The notes under the pieces: generated by a model | Databases searched by the model: none | What the model saw: only the letters and a program-made list of their open reading frames with translations | Told to the model about the DNA's origin: nothing | Program-made: the position numbers and the translations under genes | In this document: piece after piece, positions 1 to 5,440 of the stretch | Position numbering within the stretch: position 1 is the stretch's first letter | Layout: every line of letters starts with the position of its first letter | NCBI GenBank assembly: GCA_021784615.1 | Contig: JAJYHU010000272.1 | Coordinates: 1 to 5,816 of the forward strand | Source of the DNA: Acidobacteriota bacterium | GTDB taxonomy: Bacteria; Acidobacteriota; Terriglobia; UBA7540 | Direction: 5' to 3' | DNA: 5,816 bases

Positions 1-1042
1 TACCAATCTCCACCAGTTGCCGGGAAAGGACGGTGGTGGCGTCAAGGTGCGAAAAGGCCGTGGCGGGCGCGGGATCGGTCAAGTCATCCGCCGGGACGTA
101 AATGGCTTGCACGGAAGTGATGGAGCCCTTCTTGGTCGAGGTGATGCGCTCCTGAAGTTCCCCCATCTCCGTCGAAAGGTTCGGCTGATATCCGACGGCG
201 GAGGGCATGCGCCCAAGCAGCGCCGAGACCTCCGAGCCCGCTTGAGTAAACCGGAAAATGTTGTCGATAAACAGCAGCACGTCCTGGCCGCCCACGTCCC
301 GGAAGTATTCGGCCACCGTCAGCCCGGTGAGTCCGACCCGGAGCCGCGCGCCGGGAGGCTCCGTCATCTGGCCGTAAATCAGCGCTGCCTTCGATTTTTC
401 CGAATCCCCCGGGCAGATCACGCCCGATTCCGTCATCTCCAGCCACAGGTCGTTGCCCTCGCGGGTTCGCTCGCCCACGCCGGTGAAGACGGAAACGCCT
501 CCGTGCTTCATGGCAACGTTGTTGATCAATTCCATGATGATGACCGTCTTGCCCACGCCGGCGCCGCCAAACAAGCCCGTCTTTCCGCCTTTCATGTAAG
601 GCTCGAGAAGGTCGACAACCTTGAGGCCGGTCTCAAACATTTCAAGCTGGGTGTTCTGGTCTTCAAGTGAAGGAGCCTCGCGGTGAATCGGGAAAGAGGT
701 CGTCGCGTTGATCGGCCCCAGATTATCCACCGGCTCGCCGATCACATTCATCACGCGTCCGAGGGTGGGCTTGCCCACGGGCACCGTGATGGGCTTGCCA
801 AGGTCGATCACTTTCATGCCCCGCACCATGCCGTCGGTGGGCGACATGGCGACGCATTTGGCCCGGCCTTCGCCCAGGTGTTGCTCGACCTCTGCAATCA
901 CGTTCAACGGCTTAGGAACGTCGAAACCTTCCGAAACAATGCGAACGGCATTGTAGATGGGAGGAAGCTCGGTTCCGTCAAAGCCGACCACAACCACGGG
1001 GCCGATCACCTCCACCACTTTCCCAGTCTTTTCTCCTGCCAT
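1..1042 (-). CDS. atpD: F-type ATP synthase subunit beta (F1 catalytic subunit), 3' end beyond window
   Basis: Catalytic subunit of the F1 head, making ATP (or hydrolysing it) from ADP and phosphate on the cytoplasmic side of the membrane. Reverse-strand translation from ATG at 1042-1040 is open for 347 codons to the window edge; family members are usually about 465-480 residues, so roughly the last quarter is missing, including the DELSEED lever. Visible in order: N-terminal beta-barrel domain (about 1-85), P-loop GGAGVGKT at residues 159-166 (Lys165), GERTREGND at 190-198 with the presumed general-base Glu191, Walker B strand VLLFIDNIFRF with Asp260, and the conserved GYQP and ITSTKKGSITS stretches. 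The start is supported by AAAGGGAG at 1047-1054, 4 nt upstream. It follows atpG by 61 nt, and a 10-bp hairpin lies in that junction. No frameshift or lost key residue is seen. atpC would be expected next, outside the window. Confidence 0.98.
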   Translation of the reverse strand, partial: MAGEKTGKVVEVIGPVVVVGFDGTELPPIYNAVRIVSEGFDVPKPLNVIAEVEQHLGEGRAKCVAMSPTDGMVRGMKVIDLGKPITVPVGKPTLGRVMNVIGEPVDNLGPINATTSFPIHREAPSLEDQNTQLEMFETGLKVVDLLEPYMKGGKTGLFGGAGVGKTVIIMELINNVAMKHGGVSVFTGVGERTREGNDLWLEMTESGVICPGDSEKSKAALIYGQMTEPPGARLRVGLTGLTVAEYFRDVGGQDVLLFIDNIFRFTQAGSEVSALLGRMPSAVGYQPNLSTEMGELQERITSTKKGSITSVQAIYVPADDLTDPAPATAFSHLDATTVLSRQLVEIG

Positions 1043-1085
1043 AACTCTCCCTTTGCTGATCTTGAAAACTCTTAATCGCCGCTTT

Positions 1086-1122
1086 TCAGGCTCTCCAACC
1101 GTCTCAGTACTCGAGAGCCTGA
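1086..1122 (-). repeat. Intercistronic 10-bp inverted repeat (atpG-atpD junction hairpin)
   Basis: TCAGGCTCTC at 1086-1095 is an exact reverse complement of GAGAGCCTGA at 1113-1122, with a 17-base spacer. In the operon transcript it would form a perfect 10-bp stem. The atpG stop codon (1104-1106) sits in the loop, and the 3' foot lies 43 nt before the atpD start. No U-run follows on either strand (the transcript continues AAAGCGGCG), so it does not look like an intrinsic terminator. A role in mRNA processing, stability or expression balance between gamma and beta is inference. Confidence 0.6.
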
Positions 1123-1964
1123 GCGCCGCTCACCACCTCGATGATCTCCTTGGTAATGGCCGCCTGGCGCAGGCGGTTCAGCCGCAGCCGGAGCGTTTCC
1201 ATCAGATCGTCGGCGTTGTTGGTGGCGGAATCCATTGCCGTCATCCGGGCCGCGTATTCGGCCGCCTGCGACTCGAGCAGGGCGCGGAAAACCTGGACTT
1301 CAACATAACGGGGCAGCAGGGTCCGCAAAATGTCGGCCGGCGGCTGCTCGTAAATATAGTCCACCAGATATTCGCCTTCCGGCGCCGAGATCGGGTCGAT
1401 CGGCAGATACCGTTCCACCTTGACGTTCTGCGACATCACCGACTTGAATTCGTTGTAGAGAAAATCGATCGAGTCCACTGACTCTGAGGTATAAAGCTCA
1501 ATGAGTTCGCGCGCCAGGGTTTGAGCGTTCAAGAACTCCAGGTGCCTAAAGATATTAACGTGCTCCGATACAATTTGGACTTGGCGGCGGCGGAAGAAGT
1601 CGCGGCCTTTGCGCCCCACGGTCACCAGAGACACTTTTTCCTCGCCATGCTCGGCAAGATAGCTCTGGGCGGCGCGGACCAGGTTGGCATTGAAGGCTCC
1701 GCACAAGCCGCGGTCCGCCGTCACCAAAACCAGCAGGCTTTTGCGTTCCGGACGCCGCGCCAGCAGCGGATGCTCCTGCTGCTCAAGCCGGGCGGCGACG
1801 CTCTGCAACAACGCCATCATCTGGTTGGCGTAAGGGCGGGCGTTAAAGATCCGCTCCTGCGCCTTGCGCAAGCGGGAAGCCGCCACCACTTTCATCGCCC
1901 GGGTGATCTGCTTGGTGTTCCGGATGGAGCCAATTCGGCGCCGAATGTCCCGTAAGGTAGCCAC
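1104..1964 (-). CDS. atpG: F-type ATP synthase subunit gamma (central rotor shaft)
   Basis: Gamma forms the rotating central shaft; its N- and C-terminal helices make a coiled coil inside the alpha3beta3 ring, and its foot contacts the c-ring. The protein is 286 residues, normal for bacteria. The N-terminal helix carries the typical RRRIGSIRNTKQITRAMK pattern (8-25), GLCGAFN lies at 87-93 in the Rossmann-like domain, and the C-terminal signature ITKEIIEVVSGAQA is at 270-283. The start is GTG (1964-1962), not ATG; it is favoured because MATLRDIRRRIGSI matches the family N-terminus. AAAGGA lies only about 2 nt upstream and GAGG about 10 nt upstream, so the ribosome site is unusual. The gene begins 12 nt after the atpA stop, so translational coupling to atpA is plausible. 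The stop codon lies inside a hairpin before atpD. Confidence 0.98.
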   Translation of the reverse strand: MATLRDIRRRIGSIRNTKQITRAMKVVAASRLRKAQERIFNARPYANQMMALLQSVAARLEQQEHPLLARRPERKSLLVLVTADRGLCGAFNANLVRAAQSYLAEHGEEKVSLVTVGRKGRDFFRRRQVQIVSEHVNIFRHLEFLNAQTLARELIELYTSESVDSIDFLYNEFKSVMSQNVKVERYLPIDPISAPEGEYLVDYIYEQPPADILRTLLPRYVEVQVFRALLESQAAEYAARMTAMDSATNNADDLMETLRLRLNRLRQAAITKEIIEVVSGAQALEY

Positions 1965-1976
1965 TATCCTTTAGCC

Positions 1977-3509
1977 TCACACCGCCGCGGGTTCGCGCTC
2001 CGCCACAAATTTTTGTTTATACTCGTCAAGCATCTTTTGAATTTCGGCCCGCAGGAGATCATCGAGCTGCTTCTTTTCAAAGATTTTTCTGCCCAGCTCC
2101 GGATAAGAAGAATCCAGAAACTCATAAAGGCCTTTCTCAAATCTCCGGCACTCCTCGACCTCCAGATCATCAAGGTAGCCGTTGGTTCCGGCAAAAATCG
2201 CGATGATCTGTTTTTCAACGCTGAGAGGAGAAAACTGGTCTTGCTTAAGGATTTCCGTAAGGCGGCGGCCCCGCCTCAGTTGGGCTTGCGTCGCACGGTC
2301 GAGATCGCTGCCGAATTGCTCAAAGGCCGCGAGTTCGCGGTACTGGGCCAGGCCCAGCCGCAAGGTTCCGGCCACCTGCTTCATGGCTTTGATCTGGGCG
2401 TTGCCGCCCACGCGCGAAACCGACAAGCCAACGTTGATGGCCGGACGCACGCCGCTGTTGAACAGGTCCGATTCCAGGTAAATCTGGCCATCGGTGATGG
2501 AAATAACATTGGTCGGAATGTAGGCGGAAATATCGCCCGCCTGCGTTTCAATAATGGGCAGCGCGGTGAGCGACCCGCCGCCCTTTTCCTTTTTGAGTTT
2601 CGCAGCGCGCTCGAGAAGCCGCGAATGCAGGTAGAAAACGTCGCCCGGGTAAGCCTCCCGCCCCGGGGGCCGGCGCAGGAGCAAGGAAATCTCCCGATAG
2701 GCGACGGCGTGCTTGGAAAGGTCATCGTAAATGCACAGCGCGTGCCGCCCCCTGTCGCGGAAGTACTCGCCCATGGCGCATCCGGCATAAGGGGCAAGAT
2801 ACTGCATGGGCGCGGGGTCAGCCGAGCTGGCTTCAATCACGATCGTGTACTTCATGGCATCGTATTCTTCGAGAACGCTGATCACCTGGGCGATCGTGGA
2901 ACGCTTCTGGCCGATGGCCACGTAAATGCAAATGACGTCCCCGCCCTTCTGGTTGAGAATCGTGTCGATGCCGATGGCCGTCTTGCCGGTTTGCCGGTCG
3001 CCGATAATCAATTCACGCTGGCCGCGGCCGATGGGAATCATGCCGTCGATTCCCTTCAAGCCGGTTTGCAGCGGCTCGCGCACCGGCATGCGATCCACCA
3101 CCCCGGGCGCCAATTGCTCAAGAGCATTAAACTCTTTGGCCGTGATCGGCCCCTTGCCGTCCGTGGGATTGCCCAGGGCGTCGACGACGCGGCCAATCAG
3201 CTCATTGCCCACGGGCACGGACATGATCCGCTTGGTGCGCTTGACGACGTCCCCTTCCTGGATCTTCGTATAATCCCCCAGCAAAACGGCGCTCACCTGG
3301 TCCTCTTCGAGGTTCAGGGCAAGGCCCGTCACTCCGTGAGGCAATTCCAGCAGTTCGCCCGCCATGGCGCGCTCGATGCCATGAATTCGCGCCACGCCAT
3401 CCCCCACGGAGACGACCGAGCCGACTTCGCTGACGCTCACGCTGCGATCAAAATTCTCAATCTGTTCCCGGATGATTTTCGTTATTTCGTCTGGTCGTAT
3501 TTTTGCCAT
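1977..3509 (-). CDS. atpA: F-type ATP synthase subunit alpha (F1 regulatory nucleotide-binding subunit)
   Basis: Alpha alternates with beta in the F1 hexamer, holds the non-catalytic nucleotide sites and supplies the arginine finger to the catalytic site. The protein is 510 residues, full length. In order: N-terminal helix that binds delta (MAKIRPDEIT at 1-10, IIREQIENF at 12-20), beta-barrel (about 25-95), P-loop GDRQTGKT at 170-177, ALCIYDDLSKHAVAYR at 257-272, PPGREAYPGDVFYLHSRLLER at 281-301, and SRVGGN at 365-370 with arginine finger Arg366. Compared with the E. coli protein as I recall it, the loop after HSRLLERAA is about ten residues shorter. The ATG start gives the standard family N-terminus, but the Shine-Dalgarno is poor (AGG only 3 nt upstream at 3513-3515). 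It is separated from atpH by 123 nt containing two hairpins, and from atpG by 12 nt. Confidence 0.99.
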   Translation of the reverse strand: MAKIRPDEITKIIREQIENFDRSVSVSEVGSVVSVGDGVARIHGIERAMAGELLELPHGVTGLALNLEEDQVSAVLLGDYTKIQEGDVVKRTKRIMSVPVGNELIGRVVDALGNPTDGKGPITAKEFNALEQLAPGVVDRMPVREPLQTGLKGIDGMIPIGRGQRELIIGDRQTGKTAIGIDTILNQKGGDVICIYVAIGQKRSTIAQVISVLEEYDAMKYTIVIEASSADPAPMQYLAPYAGCAMGEYFRDRGRHALCIYDDLSKHAVAYREISLLLRRPPGREAYPGDVFYLHSRLLERAAKLKKEKGGGSLTALPIIETQAGDISAYIPTNVISITDGQIYLESDLFNSGVRPAINVGLSVSRVGGNAQIKAMKQVAGTLRLGLAQYRELAAFEQFGSDLDRATQAQLRRGRRLTEILKQDQFSPLSVEKQIIAIFAGTNGYLDDLEVEECRRFEKGLYEFLDSSYPELGRKIFEKKQLDDLLRAEIQKMLDEYKQKFVAEREPAAV

Positions 3510-3533
3510 AAGCCTATGCTTTCATTTGTCAGA

Positions 3534-3587
3534 GGAAATCCGGCGCGCTGAGAAGCTGAAAGTCAAACTTGCCGGCGCGCGGTTTCC
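3534..3587 (-). repeat. Large GC-rich imperfect hairpin with 9-bp direct repeat, atpH-atpA gap
   Basis: GGAAA (3534-3538) pairs with TTTCC (3583-3587), CC (3540-3541) with GG (3581-3582), G3542 with C3580, and CGCGC (3544-3548) with GCGCG (3575-3579). This gives 13 bp with one-base bulges at 3539 and 3543 and a 26-base loop. Because GCGCGC is self-complementary, the same segment also contains a 9-bp direct repeat CCGGCGCGC at 3540-3548 and 3572-3580, with start points 32 bp apart (about three helical turns). The structure ends about 25 nt before the atpA start. No U-tract follows, so a terminator is unlikely. It could be an RNA element (processing, stability, translation control) or a paired protein-binding site; function is unknown. 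Confidence 0.5.
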
Positions 3588-3611
3588 CGGCATTGCAAAA
3601 GCGGCGCCAGC

Positions 3612-3625
3612 CTGGATTGCTCCAG
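3612..3625 (-). repeat. Small hairpin with GNRA-type tetraloop after atpH
   Basis: In the transcript the segment reads CUGGA-GCAA-UCCAG, a perfect 5-bp stem closed by GCAA, which belongs to the stable GNRA tetraloop class. It begins 7 nt downstream of the atpH stop codon. No U-run follows directly. It may protect the 3' side of the upstream message or act as a small structural element; this is inference, and a 14-nt hairpin can also arise by chance. Confidence 0.4.
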
Positions 3626-3632
3626 AACCCCG

Positions 3633-4172
3633 TCAGGGCGCCCGCAACTGCTCCCGGAGACGCTCCAGGTATCCGCGCACGGAACCATCGTAAACCGTGC
3701 TGCCAATCCGGGCTTGCACGCCTCCCAGCAATTCTGCCTCTTGACGGAACTTCACTTCAACTCTGCTACCGGTAAGTTCAGCAAACTTGGCCCGCATTTC
3801 TTCCTGCTCGCCCCGGGAGAGTTCCTGGGCGTAAAACACATCCACTTCAACAATCCCCAGCCGCTCGTCAACCACCTTCTTGAACGCTTCAAGAATCTGC
3901 TCCAGCAAAGCGATCCGGTAGTTTGCCAGCAGAATCCGCAGAAAGTTTGAGGTCGTTACGGACGTTCCGAGCCGCTCCAATAGCGCATCCAGCAGCGCTC
4001 GCTTTTGCTCTGCCGGCACGGCCGGAGTTAGAAGGACTTCCCGCAGGTCGCGGCTTTCTTGCCAGAGCGCGGCAAAATCCCCCAGTTCCTTCAAGGCCGA
4101 GCGATAGCCCTCCGCCGACCCCAGCACATCAGCCAGGGCCCGCGCGTAACGGGAAGCGACGACCATCGACAT
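3633..4172 (-). CDS. atpH: F-type ATP synthase subunit delta (OSCP-like stator cap)
   Basis: Delta sits on top of the alpha3beta3 head and joins it to the b/b' peripheral stalk. The protein is 179 residues, typical length. The N-terminal helical domain begins with the family pattern ASRYARALADV (6-16), followed by LREVLLTPAVPAEQKRALLDAL (43-64) and NFLRILLANYRI (76-87). The C-terminal signature is intact: LLGGVQARIGSTVYDGSV (148-165), then RGYLERLREQL. Two in-frame ATGs are close together (4172 and 4166). The first is chosen because GAGGAG at 4181-4186 lies 8 nt upstream of it, one of the best ribosome sites in the operon. It lies 63 nt after atpF and 123 nt before atpA. Confidence 0.97.
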   Translation of the reverse strand: MSMVVASRYARALADVLGSAEGYRSALKELGDFAALWQESRDLREVLLTPAVPAEQKRALLDALLERLGTSVTTSNFLRILLANYRIALLEQILEAFKKVVDERLGIVEVDVFYAQELSRGEQEEMRAKFAELTGSRVEVKFRQEAELLGGVQARIGSTVYDGSVRGYLERLREQLRAP

Positions 4173-4207
4173 CCTACAAGCTCCTCATGTTCAGCACATC
4201 CGAAATA

Positions 4208-4237
4208 GAGCGCTGATGGCAGAAGTATCCCGCGCTC
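4208..4237 (-). repeat. Weak inverted repeat at atpF-atpH junction
   Basis: GAGCGC at 4208-4213 and GCGCTC at 4232-4237 are exact complements separated by 18 bases; the distal arm overlaps the atpF stop codon. Six base pairs with a long loop is marginal, and no U-run follows. I list it because the two other wide junctions of this operon also hold inverted repeats. On its own it could be chance. Confidence 0.2.
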
Positions 4238-4850
4238 AGTTATTGCTCATTCTGGATTTCAGGTCAGCAAGAAAAAAGCTGACCATCCTCCGGCGGTTTG
4301 TCTCGTCCAGGCGCTCGCGGATCAGGCCGCCCGCCTGGCTGAGCGCCTGTTCAACCACGTAAGCCTTGATTTCCAGCTTGGCAGCGTTCGTGGCCGCCTG
4401 GATCTGGGCCTTGGCGGCTTCTTGAATCTTGCGAACCTCTTCGGCAGTGGCCTGGCGGGTCCGCTCCCGCTCCCGCGCAATTTCGCTTTCGGCTCGCTCC
4501 TTGAGCGCCGCCACTTCATCCTCAAAATGCGCCAACTTGCCTTCTGCGGCAGCAAGCAGAGTGCGGGAAGCTTCCAGCGCCTGCCGACCCTCGTCAAGAC
4601 TCTTTCGGATCGTCTCAGAGCGTTCGTTATAGAAAGCTCTGCCATGATTCCGGTAGAGATAGACTAAAACGCCGACGAGCAGAATAAAGTTAACAATGTC
4701 AAAAATGAGTTCGTGATCGGACCCCGATTCCTGGGTTGCCGCAGCTCCGCGGGCGGCGGGCGGCGCAACTGCGAAACAGGGCGCTGCCGCCGCAAAACTG
4801 AAGCCGGACAAACAGAGGCCCAGCACAATGACACGTAGCGTCCTCGTCAT
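4236..4850 (-). CDS. atpF: F-type ATP synthase subunit b with N-terminal signal-like leader
   Basis: Subunit b anchors the peripheral stalk in the membrane and runs up to delta. The protein is 204 residues, longer than the usual 155-175. The extra length is an N-terminal leader: basic start (MTRTLR), hydrophobic stretch about 7-22, then an Ala/Pro-rich segment to about residue 43 with possible signal-peptidase sites near 25-29. The true membrane helix follows at about 48-67 (LIFDIVNFILLVGVLVYLYRN), with the FDIVNF pattern typical of b. From about 75 to 200 there is a long, charged Ala/Glu/Arg-rich helix (ERAESEIARERERTRQA at 118-134), as expected for the stalk coiled coil. The start overlaps the atpF' stop as ATGA (4847-4850), and GAGGCGG lies 9 nt upstream (4860-4866), so translation is probably coupled to b'. 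A start at a later codon would drop the leader, but the overlap and ribosome site favour this one. Confidence 0.93.
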   Translation of the reverse strand: MTRTLRVIVLGLCLSGFSFAAAAPCFAVAPPAARGAAATQESGSDHELIFDIVNFILLVGVLVYLYRNHGRAFYNERSETIRKSLDEGRQALEASRTLLAAAEGKLAHFEDEVAALKERAESEIARERERTRQATAEEVRKIQEAAKAQIQAATNAAKLEIKAYVVEQALSQAGGLIRERLDETNRRRMVSFFLADLKSRMSNN

Positions 4851-5323
4851 GCTTGCACACCGCCTCGATCGCCCTGGTCAGACCCCGGAGCCAGAAGCAT
4901 TTCCGTGATCTCCATCGCCAGAGATTCCACTGCCGAGCGCAGGTCCATCTTGGATTTCGCAACCTCCTCATTCAGGGCAAGTTGCGCTTCTTCGAGCGAA
5001 GCTTCAGCCTCAGACCGGGCCTGCTGGATGGAACGCTCCCGCTCACCCAGGGCGTCCCGGCGAGCCTCTTCCCGAAGCCGGTAGATTCCTTGCCGGGCCT
5101 TTTGCAGCGCCTGTTCGTATTGGCGCGACTTCTCCTCCGCTGCCGTTGCCTGGGCCAGCGCCTCCTCCAGAGCTCCGCTGGTGGCCTTCGCGCGTGCATC
5201 AAGAGTCTGAGAAAGAGGTTTAAAGAACAGCCGGTTGAGAACCACCAGCAGGAAAAAGACAAAGACAACGGTCGGGATGGTCTGGGCAAAAAGCTGCCCC
5301 AGCTGGCTCGTTATCTGGCCCAT
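4847..5323 (-). CDS. atpF': F-type ATP synthase subunit b' (second b-type stator subunit)
   Basis: A second b-type subunit, expected to pair with the b subunit encoded immediately downstream in a b/b' peripheral stalk. The protein is 158 residues, normal for b or b'. After a short polar N-terminus there is one membrane helix at about 15-33 (TIPTVVFVFFLLVVLNRLF), then the characteristic FFKPLSQTLDAR (33-44). The rest is a long charged helix with repeated Ala/Glu/Arg, ending in LAMEITEMLLAPG (135-147), typical of b-family C-termini. Unlike its neighbour it has no cleavable leader. It is first in the operon; the nearest Shine-Dalgarno-like GAGG (5337-5340) is 13 nt from the ATG, which is far. 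Which gene is called b and which b' rests on order and similarity of layout, not on alignment. Confidence 0.92.
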   Translation of the reverse strand: MGQITSQLGQLFAQTIPTVVFVFFLLVVLNRLFFKPLSQTLDARAKATSGALEEALAQATAAEEKSRQYEQALQKARQGIYRLREEARRDALGERERSIQQARSEAEASLEEAQLALNEEVAKSKMDLRSAVESLAMEITEMLLAPGSDQGDRGGVQA

Positions 5324-5440
5324 TAGAGTTGGTAAGCCTCACAGATTGGAATCCTAAGCAATAGAAAGACTGGGAAATGTAACATGTCCATCTTCCAGGT
5401 GTCAAGAAAGCCCTCTCGACATTCGGCAATTTCCACGCCT
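5324..5440 (-). other. Intergenic leader between oxidoreductase gene and atp operon
   Basis: This 117-bp gap follows the TAA of the FAD oxidoreductase and precedes atpF'. It holds the predicted operon promoter (5376-5405) and, if transcription starts near 5369, a leader of about 45 nt without a strong ribosome site. I saw no terminator hairpin with a U-run for the upstream gene, so read-through from it cannot be excluded. Confidence 0.6.
5376..5405 (-). promoter_or_regulatory. Predicted sigma70-type promoter of the atp operon
   Basis: On the reverse strand a perfect -35 box TTGACA (5400-5405) is followed after 18 bp by TACATT (5376-5381). The latter matches TATAAT at 4 of 6 positions, including the key second A and last T, and is preceded by TG one base upstream (extended -10). 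It lies wholly in the gap between the oxidoreductase stop and atpF'. The predicted start of transcription is near 5369. Seen by eye only. Confidence 0.55.

Noticed and set aside
17..670. 217-codon forward-strand ORF opposite atpD, and further forward ORFs at 683-1075, 957-1481 and 1521-1955
   Set aside because: All are antisense shadows of atpD and atpG, with low-complexity His/Arg-rich translations and no family resemblance.
1086..1122. Reading the atpG-atpD hairpin as a rho-independent terminator
   Set aside because: No U-run follows the stem on either strand, and atpD continues directly downstream as part of the same operon.
2013..3551. 512-codon forward-strand ORF opposite atpA
   Set aside because: It lies entirely antisense to a full-length, motif-complete alpha subunit. 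Its composition is His/Arg/Gly/Ala-rich with no recognisable domain, as expected from GC-biased third positions on the other strand.
3530..3575. Internal promoter before atpA based on TTGACT at 3561-3566 (reverse strand)
   Set aside because: At 16-18 bp spacing only GC-rich sequence (CCGGAT region) is present, with no plausible -10 box.
4322..4645. Reverse-strand ORFs in alternative frames inside atpF and atpF' (also 4699-4971, 4972-5289, 5220-5429)
   Set aside because: They overlap genuine b and b' genes in other frames and have Arg/Ser-rich translations with no domain features.
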